Shown here in pieces: positions 8,819-18,090 of a stretch of 64,000 nucleotides of DNA. A program made the position numbers and the translations under genes. The notes beneath the pieces were generated by a model. It did not search any database. It was not told where the DNA came from and worked only from the letters and a program-made list of their open reading frames with translations. How positions within the stretch are numbered: position 1 is the first letter of the stretch; each line of letters begins with the position of its first letter. Source of the stretch: Flavobacterium arcticum (lineage in GTDB: Bacteria > Bacteroidota > Bacteroidia > Flavobacteriales > Flavobacteriaceae); contig NZ_CP031188.1 in NCBI RefSeq assembly GCF_003344925.1, positions 2,587,001 through 2,651,000 of the forward strand. The letters run 5' to 3'.

Positions 8819-9652
8819 ATGTCTAACATATACATAGGGTATCACTTTACTGTGACCCCAAAAGAACCAGGAGTTGAAATACTTATTGCGCAGCTTGGCG
8901 AAACACCCTTTGAAAGTTTTATAGAGACTGACGCTGGGGTTTCGGCTTATATACAAAAAGAGCTCTGGGATGAAAACATTCTAAATGATATTCAAATACT
9001 AGAATCGGATGATTTTAAAATTGAATATACCTTTGAAGAAATTGACCAAGTAAACTGGAATGAAGAGTGGGAAAAGAATTTTGAACCTATCGAGGTAGAT
9101 AATACTTGTTATGTACGTGCACCGTTTCATGAAAAGAAAGATGTACAGTATGATATTGTTATAGAGCCTAAAATGAGTTTTGGTACAGGGCATCATGAAA
9201 CTACTTTTATGATGATACAGCACATATTAGAGACTGAAATGAAAGGTAAAAAAACCCTTGATATGGGTTGTGGTACTGCTATATTAGCAATACTTGCCGA
9301 AATGAAAGGCGCAAGTCCTATTGATGCTATTGATATAGATAACTGGTGTTACCTGAACTCTATAGAGAATGCCGAACGTAATAATTGTAAAGAAATAAAC
9401 GTTTATGAAGGAGATGCAGCTTTACTGCAAGAAAAAAAGTATGATATTATTATTGCCAATATAAATCGTAATATATTACTTAACGATATGCAACAATATG
9501 TTGACTGTCTTAACCCTAACGGAACATTGTTTTTAAGTGGTTTTTATGAAGAAGACATCCCTTTTATTGATGCATCATGTACCGAAAAAGGATTAACGTT
9601 GACAAAAAAACACCAACGTAATAATTGGGTTGCGCTAAAATATGTAAATTAG
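8819..9652 (+). CDS. prmA: Ribosomal protein L11 methyltransferase
   Basis: A cytoplasmic SAM-dependent enzyme of 277 residues that methylates ribosomal protein L11. The N-terminal substrate-recognition domain precedes a Rossmann methyltransferase with the hallmark PKMSFGTGHHETT, motif I LDMGCGTAILAI and the catalytic-region NINRNIL. The start at 8819 (MSNIYIGYHF) follows the promoter; 25 further in-frame codons upstream would run through it. clpS follows after 24 bases and probably shares the transcript. Confidence 0.94.
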   Translation: MSNIYIGYHFTVTPKEPGVEILIAQLGETPFESFIETDAGVSAYIQKELWDENILNDIQILESDDFKIEYTFEEIDQVNWNEEWEKNFEPIEVDNTCYVRAPFHEKKDVQYDIVIEPKMSFGTGHHETTFMMIQHILETEMKGKKTLDMGCGTAILAILAEMKGASPIDAIDIDNWCYLNSIENAERNNCKEINVYEGDAALLQEKKYDIIIANINRNILLNDMQQYVDCLNPNGTLFLSGFYEEDIPFIDASCTEKGLTLTKKHQRNNWVALKYVN

Positions 9653-9676
9653 CAGTTAGAATAAAAACAATTGAAT

Positions 9677-9952
9677 ATGAGTACAAAAGAAGAAGTTCTA
9701 GAAGAGGTATTAGTAGAAGAAAGTACCTCTTTAAACAATGAAATTGTATTATATAATGATGAGGTTAATACCTTTGACCACGTTATTAATATGCTTATAA
9801 AAATATGCGAACATACTCCTGAGCAAGCTGAGCAGTGTTCTATTATTGTGCATTACAAAGGTAAATGCACTGTTAAAACAGGTGTGTATGACGATTTAAA
9901 ACCGCAGTGCACACAATTGCTAGAAGCTGGTCTTAGTGCCGAAATCGTATAA
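9677..9952 (+). CDS. clpS: ATP-dependent Clp protease adaptor ClpS
   Basis: A 91-residue adaptor that delivers N-degron substrates to ClpAP-type proteases. The conserved core is visible as LYNDEVNTFDHVINML and TPEQAEQCSIIVHYKGKC with GLSAEIV at the end. The ATG at 9677 was preferred over a TTG two codons upstream. It lies in the prmA operon and ends in a terminator that begins at its stop codon. Confidence 0.93.
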   Translation: MSTKEEVLEEVLVEESTSLNNEIVLYNDEVNTFDHVINMLIKICEHTPEQAEQCSIIVHYKGKCTVKTGVYDDLKPQCTQLLEAGLSAEIV

Positions 9953-9988
9953 ATAAAAAAAGGGCTTTGCAAAGCCCTTTTTTTATTT
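9951..9988 (+). terminator. Terminator of the prmA-clpS operon
   Basis: A 38-base perfect palindrome (centre GGGCTTTG/CAAAGCCC with A-rich and T-rich flanks) that starts within the clpS stop codon. Confidence 0.92.
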
Positions 9989-10319
9989 ATCATATTATCT
10001 GAAATTATCATTATTTCAATTATACTACGCATAGTACTACTCTATTTCTTTAGCTAAACTAATAATACGACTAAGTATTTTATATCGTTATATGATATCG
10101 AATAATAGTGATATCTCTTTTGTATGGTAGCTAAAGTAAAATTTACAGACTACAACACACTAATGAACACATCAAAATCACCTATACATTACCACAACAT
10201 CATGATAATCAAAGTGCTTTTTTACAGAAAGTATAATTATTAATTTTATAAAAAAACACATAAAACATAACACATAACACATTATTTAGGCTTAAAATTT
10301 ATGGTTTGTAGAGTTTCTA
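9989..10319. other. AT-rich gap before the PUL; no gene seen
   Basis: About 330 bases without a credible reading frame or RNA gene. It has scattered short dyads (for example around ATATCGTTATATGATATCG, 10081-10099) but nothing I can assign. It separates the core genes from the polysaccharide locus. Confidence 0.6.
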
Positions 10320-10352
10320 TATAGGTATATAATTTACAACGTTTTCGTTGTT
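10320..10352 (+). promoter_or_regulatory. Probable PUL operator upstream of the T9SS gene
   Basis: TATAGGTATAT (10320-10330) is followed by an element at 10332-10352 built of ATTTACAA, one base, GTTTTCGT and TGTT. It contains the dyad CAACG-TTTT-CGTTG (10337-10350). The second element recurs at 14833-14853 before susC with 18 of 21 bases identical, and TATAGGTATAT recurs there in the opposite orientation. TTTGC directly follows and may be part of the promoter. Confidence 0.5.
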
Positions 10353-10387
10353 TGCTTACATTTATAAAAACTAAATCTAAAGTCTTT

Positions 10388-11821
10388 ATGAATCTAAAAT
10401 TACAATTTAAAAGAAACTTTGTTAAGGCGTTTACCATACTAGGTATGTCTTTACTAACGATTGGTGCTGCTAAAGCACAAACGACAGTATCTATAGCAGC
10501 TGATGCTCCTTTAGTTGCTTATGTAAACTGGTTTGAACTTGATGGAACTACTTATGTTGGTGGCTCTGAATGGGGTGTTGCAGATCTTAAAACGGTAGTA
10601 AATACTACCGAGAACACAATAGCACTTCATCCTAACTTTAGTGCTTATGGCGACGGAACTGACCCTTACTGGGCTAACGGTGAAAATGGTGCAAAAGTAT
10701 TTGAAGGAAACACATATATAGAGAACAACTCTTTATTAGGAGAAACTGTAACTTTTGAAGGAAGCACAATAACCAATACACTTGCCGATGGTTATGATGG
10801 TATTGCTTTTATTAAAATACTAAGTGCAGATTATCAATTACTACAATTCCTTAGCTCTCCATTAGTGACAGGCGAAAATTTTAGCCTTGTTTCTGAGACA
10901 GCGAGCATTGATGGGGCTGCTATTTTTCAATATGGTTACTCGGTTACAGGTGTAAATGCTAACCCTTCTCAAGAGACTGCTCTTGGTAATGCTATTGTAA
11001 CTGCCGAAACTTCTGGTACAAATCCTGAAGAAACGAATATAACAGTAGATGCTACATCTGAACTGGTTGCCTATGCAAACTGGTTTGAACTTGATGGGAC
11101 AACCTATGTTGGTGGTTCTGAATGGGGTGTTGCAGATCTTAAAACGGTAGTAAATGCAGATGATAATACCCTTATACTTCACCCTAACTTTAGTGCTTAT
11201 GGAGACGGAACTGACCCTTACTGGGCTAACGGTGAAAATGGTGCAAAAGTGTTTGAAGGAAATACCTATGTAGAAAATAATGCGCTTATAGGCGAAACAG
11301 TTACATTTACAGGAAGCACTATAAGTAATACACTTGCTGATGGTTATGATGGTATAGCTTTTATTAAAATATTGAGTGCAGATTATCAATTATTACAATT
11401 CCTTAGCTCTCCATTAGTTGGTGGTGAAAGTTTCAGTCTTACTTCTCAAACGGGTACTGTTGCAGGTGCTACTATTTTTCAATATGGCTACTCTGTAACA
11501 GGTGTAAATGCAAACCCTACTCAAGAGGCTGCTCTTGGCAATGCAGTAGTTAGTTCAGGAACTCTAAGTTTAAATGAAGTTATTAAAGCTTCAAAAATGG
11601 TTATTTATCCTAACCCTGCTACAAGTTCACTAAACATCGCTACTGATAATGGTAATATAGAGAATGTAAAAATATACAACTTTTTAGGACAAAAAGTAAT
11701 AGAAGTATCTACCGCACAGTCAAGTGCTACTATAGATGTATCTACACTTACTAATGGTATGTATATAATAAAAGCTACTGTTGATGGAAAAGAAAACACA
11801 ACACGTTTTGTAAAAAAATAA
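10388..11821 (+). CDS. Exported protein with two near-identical modules and a T9SS sorting domain; function unknown
   Basis: A 477-residue protein: signal peptide ending in GAAKAQ, then two copies of a module of about 166 residues (about 39-204 and 223-388), then a C-terminal type IX secretion sorting domain (VIYPNPATSSLNI to RFVKK). The modules contain WFELDGTTYVGGSEWGVAD, HPNFSAYGDGTDPYWANG and LLQFLSSPL in the same order and differ at few positions. I do not recognise the module. It is aromatic-rich, as carbohydrate-binding folds often are, but that is only suggestive. It is the first gene of the PUL and shares an upstream element with susC. The start at 10388 was chosen because its leader is a canonical signal peptide. 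Confidence 0.8.
   Translation: MNLKLQFKRNFVKAFTILGMSLLTIGAAKAQTTVSIAADAPLVAYVNWFELDGTTYVGGSEWGVADLKTVVNTTENTIALHPNFSAYGDGTDPYWANGENGAKVFEGNTYIENNSLLGETVTFEGSTITNTLADGYDGIAFIKILSADYQLLQFLSSPLVTGENFSLVSETASIDGAAIFQYGYSVTGVNANPSQETALGNAIVTAETSGTNPEETNITVDATSELVAYANWFELDGTTYVGGSEWGVADLKTVVNADDNTLILHPNFSAYGDGTDPYWANGENGAKVFEGNTYVENNALIGETVTFTGSTISNTLADGYDGIAFIKILSADYQLLQFLSSPLVGGESFSLTSQTGTVAGATIFQYGYSVTGVNANPTQEAALGNAVVSSGTLSLNEVIKASKMVIYPNPATSSLNIATDNGNIENVKIYNFLGQKVIEVSTAQSSATIDVSTLTNGMYIIKATVDGKENTTRFVKK
10502..10999 (+). repeat. Direct repeat, copy 1 (module A of the T9SS protein)
   Basis: It matches the second copy at a constant offset of 552 bases. Long stretches are identical at DNA level, such as GGTGTTGCAGATCTTAAAAC (10574 onward), which points to a recent duplication or ongoing gene conversion. 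Confidence 0.9.
11054..11551 (+). repeat. Direct repeat, copy 2 (module B of the T9SS protein)
   Basis: Second copy of the module, in frame with the first. Differences are concentrated at synonymous positions and in loops. Confidence 0.9.
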
Positions 11822-11843
11822 GTATTTGTTATTTTCATGATGG

Positions 11844-11877
11844 AAAAAACCGCCTAATTAAAACAAGGCGGTTTTTT
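11844..11877 (+). terminator. Terminator after the T9SS gene
   Basis: AAAAAACCGCCT and AGGCGGTTTTTT around a ten-base loop; it separates this gene from the regulator. Confidence 0.87.
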
Positions 11878-11981
11878 ATATAATATACTACCTGTACTTT
11901 AAAAAAAGTGTATTTCCTAAAATACAATTACTCTCTTTTTAGGTATATTCGTAAAACAATCGCTAACTAATTCTATAGATT

Positions 11982-14780
11982 TTGCTAAAAAAAATCATCC
12001 TCATATTATTACTTACAATTAATCTATGTGTACAATCGCAAGATTTACCTCCTATACTTAAATACAGTACTAGTACCTATAGTGCAGGGAATCAAAACTG
12101 GATGATAAGCCAAGACAGCAATCATTTCATGTATTTTGCCAATAACGAAGGGTTAATGGAGTACAATGGTAATGACTGGACATTATACCACACCCCTAAT
12201 GAAACAATAATGCGATCTGTAAAATGTATAGAAAATCGCATTTATACAGGTTGCTATATGGAGTTTGGTTATTGGGAGCGTAAACCTAATGGAAAACTAC
12301 ATTATTTTTCGCTAAGCGATGCTGTAAAAAACAAAATACTAGATGATGAACAATTCTGGAATATTACACAATATGACCATTGGGTTATATTTCAATCGCT
12401 AGACCAAATATTTATATACAATACAAAAGAAAAAACATTTAAAGTAATAAAATCAAATGCAGGTATAAACAAAGTATTTATTGTAAACAATACTATTTTA
12501 TATCAAACATTTGGCACAGGGTTATATGAAATTGAAAACGGTAAAAGCAAGCTAATTAGTGATAATACCATAATTAAGAGTAATAAAATTGTAAATATCT
12601 TTCCTAAAAATGAACACTTATTACTACAAACGCAATACAATGGTTTTTATGAATATGATAATGGTAAAATTACACCTTGGGCTACAGAGGCTGATGATGA
12701 ACTAAAGTCGAGCAGTATATATAGTAGTAAAATGCTTACTGACGGTAGCTTTGCACTAGGGTCAGTATCAAACGGTATATTTATATTAGATAAAGCAGGC
12801 AAGATAATATACCATATAACTCAAAATAAAGGACTTAGCAATAATACTGCGCTATCACTTTATGAAGATTATGATAAAAATTTATGGATAGGTTTAGATA
12901 ATGGTATCAACTGTATTAATTTAAAATCGGCAGTACGAAGCTTTGTAGATGACACTGGTTTTTTAGGTACAGTATATACTTCTATCCATCATAATGATAT
13001 GCTTTATGTAGGTACAAATCAAGGATTGTTTTATAAAACCTTCGGAACTACAGAAAGCTTCAAGTTTATACCTGGTACTAAAGGTCAAGTATGGTCATTA
13101 TATAATTATGACGGAACATTGTTTTGCTGTCACGATTCTGGCACCTACACTATCAGTAACGGTATAGCTACTCAAATATTCTCTACTTCAGGAACATGGA
13201 AGTTTGAAAAACATCCTAAAAACCCAAATCTATTACTACAGGGCAATTATCATGGTATTTCTATTTTAGAAAAAGTAAATGGCAAGTGGACTTTTAAAAA
13301 CTGGATAAAGGGCTTTGACTACTCTAGTCGATATTTTGAAGTAAGTAAAAACAATGATATTTATATAAGTCACGAATATAAAGGTGTTTTTAGAATAACT
13401 GTAGACGTTGACTACACTAAAGTAGATGATTTTTTCACTTACAAAACCCCCATAAAGGGTAAAAATGCAAGTCTTTGTAAGTATAATAATGCAATATATT
13501 ATGCCTCTAAAGATGGCGTTTTTAAATTAGATTTAACCACTAAAAAGTTTAATAAAGATAAAGGCATTAGTGAAATATTCCTGAAAGACGAATATACATC
13601 GGGCAAGCTAACGGCCGATAATACTAATAGACTTTGGTTTTTTTCAAAAAATTATATTAACTATTTCACATCAGGTAAATTAAACACCGATTTAAAACAC
13701 AATGTAATTCCCATTCCCTCTACACTTACCAATTCTATGGTAGGGTACGAAAACATTACTCAAATAACATCTAACACATATCTTATAGGTACTACAGATG
13801 GTTATTATACTATAAACCTTAATAATTTAAAGTTTGAAAAATATAATGTGTCGATTACAAATGTATCGAGTAACATTATGAATAAAAATCTAGTATATAA
13901 CCCTATAGATACGGAAGGGAGCTTTAAATACTCTGAAAATAATTTTACTTTTTCGTATGCTGTTCCAGAGTATAATAAATATATAAATGCCGAATTTCAG
14001 TATCTTTTAGAAGGAGTTCAAGAAGAGTGGAGTGAATGGAATATTAAATCATTTACAAACTTTAAAAACCTTACACCTGGTAGTTATACCTTTAAAGTTA
14101 GGGCACGCACAGGTAAATCTATATCCAATACTGCACAATACAGTTTTACAGTATTAAAACCTTGGTATGCTACCACTATAGCTCTTGTTATATATTTAAT
14201 AATTGCACTTATTGCTGCTTATTTTATAAACAAATCCTATCAAAATTATTACCATAGACAAAAAGAGAAACTCATTGAAGAAAATGAAAGGTTACTAGAA
14301 ATTAAAGAATTAGAAACCGATCAGGAAGTAATGAAAATTAAAAATGAACAGCTACAACAAGAGTTCGAAAATAAAAATAGAGAATTAGCGGTTTCTACTA
14401 TGAATCTTATAAAGAAAAACGAGCTACTCTCGATGATTAAAGATGACCTGAAAAAAACTACTGATGGTGACAAGAATATCAAATCGGTAATTAGTACTAT
14501 AAACAAAAATATTAACGAAGATGACACTTGGGATATGTTTAAAGAAGCATTTAATAATGCTGATAAAGACTTCCTGAAAAAGGTTAAAGCCAAACATCCT
14601 GCACTTACACCAAATGATTTAAGGCTGTGTGCTTACCTAAGACTTAACTTATCATCTAAAGAAATAGCACCGTTACTTAACATCTCTGTAAGAAGTGTAG
14701 AGATAAAACGATATCGTTTGCGCAAAAAAATGGAGCTCATTCACGAAGTGAGCCTTGTTGAGTACATTTTGTCCTTATAA
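11982..14780 (+). CDS. PUL regulator: beta-propeller sensor, Y_Y_Y domain, transmembrane segment, LuxR-type HTH
   Basis: A 932-residue inner-membrane one-component sensor. A signal sequence is followed by a large periplasmic part with propeller-type repeats (for example SLYEDYDKNLWIGLDNGI and GTNQGLFYKTF). A Y_Y_Y immunoglobulin-like domain follows (about 650-725, FSYAVPEYNKYINAEFQYLL), then one membrane span (about 729-751), a coiled coil (about 755-830) and a C-terminal HTH (about 875-932: LSSKEIAPLLNISVRSVEI). No histidine kinase domain is present, so oligosaccharide binding outside would act directly on the DNA-binding domain, as proposed for SusR-like proteins. The start must be TTG: an in-frame TAG lies two codons upstream and no ATG occurs until residue ~43. 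Confidence 0.87.
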   Translation: MLKKIILILLLTINLCVQSQDLPPILKYSTSTYSAGNQNWMISQDSNHFMYFANNEGLMEYNGNDWTLYHTPNETIMRSVKCIENRIYTGCYMEFGYWERKPNGKLHYFSLSDAVKNKILDDEQFWNITQYDHWVIFQSLDQIFIYNTKEKTFKVIKSNAGINKVFIVNNTILYQTFGTGLYEIENGKSKLISDNTIIKSNKIVNIFPKNEHLLLQTQYNGFYEYDNGKITPWATEADDELKSSSIYSSKMLTDGSFALGSVSNGIFILDKAGKIIYHITQNKGLSNNTALSLYEDYDKNLWIGLDNGINCINLKSAVRSFVDDTGFLGTVYTSIHHNDMLYVGTNQGLFYKTFGTTESFKFIPGTKGQVWSLYNYDGTLFCCHDSGTYTISNGIATQIFSTSGTWKFEKHPKNPNLLLQGNYHGISILEKVNGKWTFKNWIKGFDYSSRYFEVSKNNDIYISHEYKGVFRITVDVDYTKVDDFFTYKTPIKGKNASLCKYNNAIYYASKDGVFKLDLTTKKFNKDKGISEIFLKDEYTSGKLTADNTNRLWFFSKNYINYFTSGKLNTDLKHNVIPIPSTLTNSMVGYENITQITSNTYLIGTTDGYYTINLNNLKFEKYNVSITNVSSNIMNKNLVYNPIDTEGSFKYSENNFTFSYAVPEYNKYINAEFQYLLEGVQEEWSEWNIKSFTNFKNLTPGSYTFKVRARTGKSISNTAQYSFTVLKPWYATTIALVIYLIIALIAAYFINKSYQNYYHRQKEKLIEENERLLEIKELETDQEVMKIKNEQLQQEFENKNRELAVSTMNLIKKNELLSMIKDDLKKTTDGDKNIKSVISTINKNINEDDTWDMFKEAFNNADKDFLKKVKAKHPALTPNDLRLCAYLRLNLSSKEIAPLLNISVRSVEIKRYRLRKKMELIHEVSLVEYILSL

Positions 14781-14793
14781 TTACACTCAACAA

Positions 14794-14817
14794 GTGTTGT
14801 ATATACCTATACAACAC
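14794..14817. promoter_or_regulatory. Perfect inverted repeat between the regulator and susC
   Basis: GTGTTGTATA and TATACAACAC pair perfectly around TACC. It follows the regulator stop by 13 bases but has no T run, so it is a poor terminator. It contains, on the minus strand, the TATAGGTATAT also found at 10320. It may be an operator or an RNA-stabilising hairpin. Confidence 0.5.
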
Positions 14818-14832
14818 CACAACAAAACCTCT

Positions 14833-14853
14833 ATTTACAAGGTTTTCGTAATT
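14833..14853 (+). promoter_or_regulatory. Probable PUL operator upstream of susC
   Basis: It reads ATTTACAA, G, GTTTTCGT, AATT and is identical at 18 of 21 bases to 10332-10352. It lies 171 bases before the susC ATG. No classical TAnnTTTG box is clear between here and the gene, which would fit an activator-dependent promoter. Confidence 0.5.
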
Positions 14854-15023
14854 ATTTTATGTAACTTATAAAGTCCCCTAAAAGACTGTTAATAGTGATG
14901 TAGTCTTGCTATTTTAAAAAAACTTTCAAAAAATTACGGATTGTATATTTTTTGTAAAGGTTCTTTTTCATCTGTTTAAAATATTGTGTCATATTTTTAT
15001 ATAATCACAAAAAACAATTTCAT

Positions 15024-18000
15024 ATGAAGTCAAAACTATTCTTAATTGCCTTTATGCTAATCTCATCTTTTTGCTTTGCCCAGAGCATCGAGGTGAGTGG
15101 TACGGTAAATGAAGCGGCAACCGGGTTGCCTATGCCCGGAGTAAACGTAACGGTTAAAAATGCCGCGTTAAACACAGTAACAGATATTGATGGTAATTTT
15201 ACTCTATCAGTACCATCAGGTTCTACACTAGTGTTTAATTTTATAGGTTTTAACAATGCTGAAAAGGTCATCACCTCTAGCGAATCCATCACAATAATTA
15301 TGACCGAAAACATTCAAACACTTGATGAAGTGGTTGTTATTGGTTATGGTAGCCAAAAAAGAAGAGATATTACCGGAGCTGTAGGTGTAGTAAGCTCTGA
15401 AACTATTAAGGACTTAAAACCTATAAAAATAGAACAGGCACTACAAGGTACTGTTAGTGGTGTTAATGTTACTACACAATCTGGAGCACCTGGTGCTGGG
15501 TTAGATATAAGAATAAGAGGTATATCTTCTAATAATGACTCATCTCCATTAGTATTAATAGATGGTTATATAGGGCAACTTAGCGATATTAATTTTAATG
15601 ATGTAGAAAACATTACTGTACTTAAAGATGCACAAGCTGCTATATATGGTACTGCTGGGGCTAATGGTGTAGTACTTGTTACTACAAAAAGAGGAAAGAA
15701 AAACACTAAACTTAGTCTTAGCTATAACAGTTATATAGGTTTACAAGAAACATCTAGAAAATTACCGTTGTTAAATGCTACAGAGTACGCTTTACTTTTA
15801 AATGAAAGTTATGCAAATGGCGGACAGCCTCTACCCTTCCCTAACGTTTCGAATTTAGGAGTGGGAACCAACTGGCAAGATGAAGTATTTGATACTGGTG
15901 CACCTATTATAAGTCATGACATCAATGCAACAGGTGGTGGCGATAAAGTAACTTACAGTATTAGTGCCTCTAATCTCGATCAAGATGGTATTGTAGGAGG
16001 CAGCAAGTCGCACTTTGATCGTAATACATTTCGTATAGGTATGACAGCAGACTTATTAGAAGACCTAAAACTAAATACTAACGTAATTTATACTGATGTA
16101 AATAGACAGTCGTTTAATGAAAATGCATTGGGGTCTGTATTATTTAACGCTATTAATACCCCTGCTATTTACTCTCCTTATGATGAAAATGGCGATTTTA
16201 CAGTATTACCTACAGGAGACGCTACAATGCCAGGTAGTAATCTTGGTAATGAGATAATTAACCCATTGGCACAAATAGATAATACTTTTAATGACTATGA
16301 CTATAGAAAGTTTAGCGGTACTTTCGGTTTAGATTACGAAATAATATCAAATTTAACCGCTACAGCTCGTATAGGTTTTAATACACTAAACTCAAACGAA
16401 AGAATATTCAATAAAGAAGTTTCCTATGGAGGTAAAGTGTTTGACAATGTAAGGAGTAGTGTAGAGCAAAAAAGTATAAATGATAACGACTATACCTTTG
16501 ATGCATTCATAAACTACAAGAAATCATTTAACGATACTCATAATTTTGAAGCTACATTAGGTACTACTATATATAAAACCTTTGGCGAAGCAGTATTTGC
16601 AACTGGTTTTGATGTTCCTAATAACTCTTGGCAATTTGCCGATATAGGGCTTACTACAGGTTACTCTGAAGCTAAAACTGCCAATTCATATAAATATGAC
16701 GAAAGAAGACTTTCTTATTTTGCCAGAGTACAATATGATTATAAAGGTAAATATTTATTATCTGGAATGTTAAGGAGAGATTCATCTACACGTTTTGGTC
16801 CTAATAATCGTGTTGCCTACTTCCCTTCTGTAACTGGAGGTTGGATAATATCAGACGAAAGTTTTTATAAAGCCAATACAGTAGTTAACTTCTTAAAATT
16901 AAGAGCCAGTTACGGTATACTAGGTAATGATCGTTATGGAGATAACCAATATGTAGGCTTGCTAGATGGCGAAGCAACATATGTACTTAACGGAAATCTT
17001 GTTAACGGTCTTGCAATAGGTAGGCTCCCAAACCCTGATTTAGTTTGGGAGAAATCTCAAAAATTTGATGTAGGTCTTGATATACAGTTATTAAATAATA
17101 AAATAGGTATTGTTGCCGATTATTTTATCGATAAAAAGAAAGATCTATTAATAACAGATATACCTGTATCAGGAATACTAGGAACATATGGTCCTGGTGG
17201 TAAAAATCCTACAGCTAATGCAGGATCGGTAGAAAATAAAGGTTTTGAACTTGGTCTAAATTATAAAGACCAGATTGGTGAAGACTTTACGTATAAATTA
17301 GGATATAATGTAACCTTCTTACACAATGAGGTTACCGAAGTTAACAACGGTACTGGATTTGTAGATGGCGGAAATTTTGGTTTAAGTAGTACTGCTACTC
17401 GTATGGAAGCAGGACAGCCAATAGGTTATTTCTATGGCTATCAAATGGATGGTATTTTCCAAAATCAAGCAGAAGTAGACGCACACCCTTCGCAAACAGA
17501 GCTTGGTGCACCTGCACAACCAGGAGATATTAGGTTTGTAGATGTAAATGGTGATGGGGTAATTACTCCAGATGACAGAACTAACATTGGCGACCCAATA
17601 CCAGATGCTACCATGGGTTTTAATATACAACTTAACTATAAAGGGTTCGATTTTACTGGCTATGCTTTTGCTTCTTTAGGTAATGACATGGTAAGAAATT
17701 ACGAAAGAACTTTAAACGATGTAAATAGGCTTAACTATACATTAGACAGATGGACAGGAGAAGGTACAAGTAACAGCGTACCAAGAGTTACAACATCTGC
17801 AACTACAAATAATGTATTCTCTAGCTATTATGTAGAAGATGCCTCTTATTTAAGAATACAAAACATACAACTAGGATATACTATAAATCCTGATTTTACT
17901 AAAAAAGCAGGTATCTCTAAACTAAGACTTTATGCGGGTGTAAATAACCTATATACATTTACTAAATACAGAGGTTACGATCCTGGAGCATCAAGCGGAG

Positions 18001-18080
18001 AGCCATTATCATCAGGAATAGATTATGGTTTTTATCCTGTACCGAAAACATACTTATTTGGATTAAATGTTAACTTTTAA
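15024..18080 (+). CDS. SusC/RagA-type TonB-dependent outer-membrane transporter
   Basis: The outer-membrane import channel of the PUL, 1018 residues. It has a signal peptide (to CFAQ), a carboxypeptidase-regulatory-like domain (about 21-95, GTVNEAATGLPMPGVNVTV) and the SusC signature DEVVVIGYGSQKRRDITGAV leading into the plug (about 110-220, with LVLIDGYIGQLSDIN). A 22-strand barrel is expected for the remainder, ending in FGLNVNF. It would take up oligosaccharides with TonB energy, in complex with the SusD-like lipoprotein encoded ten bases downstream. It is the first gene of a six-gene operon. Confidence 0.96.
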   Translation: MKSKLFLIAFMLISSFCFAQSIEVSGTVNEAATGLPMPGVNVTVKNAALNTVTDIDGNFTLSVPSGSTLVFNFIGFNNAEKVITSSESITIIMTENIQTLDEVVVIGYGSQKRRDITGAVGVVSSETIKDLKPIKIEQALQGTVSGVNVTTQSGAPGAGLDIRIRGISSNNDSSPLVLIDGYIGQLSDINFNDVENITVLKDAQAAIYGTAGANGVVLVTTKRGKKNTKLSLSYNSYIGLQETSRKLPLLNATEYALLLNESYANGGQPLPFPNVSNLGVGTNWQDEVFDTGAPIISHDINATGGGDKVTYSISASNLDQDGIVGGSKSHFDRNTFRIGMTADLLEDLKLNTNVIYTDVNRQSFNENALGSVLFNAINTPAIYSPYDENGDFTVLPTGDATMPGSNLGNEIINPLAQIDNTFNDYDYRKFSGTFGLDYEIISNLTATARIGFNTLNSNERIFNKEVSYGGKVFDNVRSSVEQKSINDNDYTFDAFINYKKSFNDTHNFEATLGTTIYKTFGEAVFATGFDVPNNSWQFADIGLTTGYSEAKTANSYKYDERRLSYFARVQYDYKGKYLLSGMLRRDSSTRFGPNNRVAYFPSVTGGWIISDESFYKANTVVNFLKLRASYGILGNDRYGDNQYVGLLDGEATYVLNGNLVNGLAIGRLPNPDLVWEKSQKFDVGLDIQLLNNKIGIVADYFIDKKKDLLITDIPVSGILGTYGPGGKNPTANAGSVENKGFELGLNYKDQIGEDFTYKLGYNVTFLHNEVTEVNNGTGFVDGGNFGLSSTATRMEAGQPIGYFYGYQMDGIFQNQAEVDAHPSQTELGAPAQPGDIRFVDVNGDGVITPDDRTNIGDPIPDATMGFNIQLNYKGFDFTGYAFASLGNDMVRNYERTLNDVNRLNYTLDRWTGEGTSNSVPRVTTSATTNNVFSSYYVEDASYLRIQNIQLGYTINPDFTKKAGISKLRLYAGVNNLYTFTKYRGYDPGASSGEPLSSGIDYGFYPVPKTYLFGLNVNF

Positions 18081-18090
18081 TTAAAAAGAA

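Noticed and set aside
9951..9988. 38-base perfect palindrome as a protein-binding site
   Set aside because: It begins at the clpS stop codon and has A/T flanks, so it is a terminator.
10862..11389. 175-codon minus-strand frame in the T9SS gene
   Set aside because: Cys/Tyr/Ile-rich translation of the reverse strand of a duplicated module; no start context.
10502..11551. The 500-base direct repeat as a possible mobile element or CRISPR-like array
   Set aside because: Both copies are in frame within one exported protein and have no terminal inverted repeats or transposase; it is a domain duplication.
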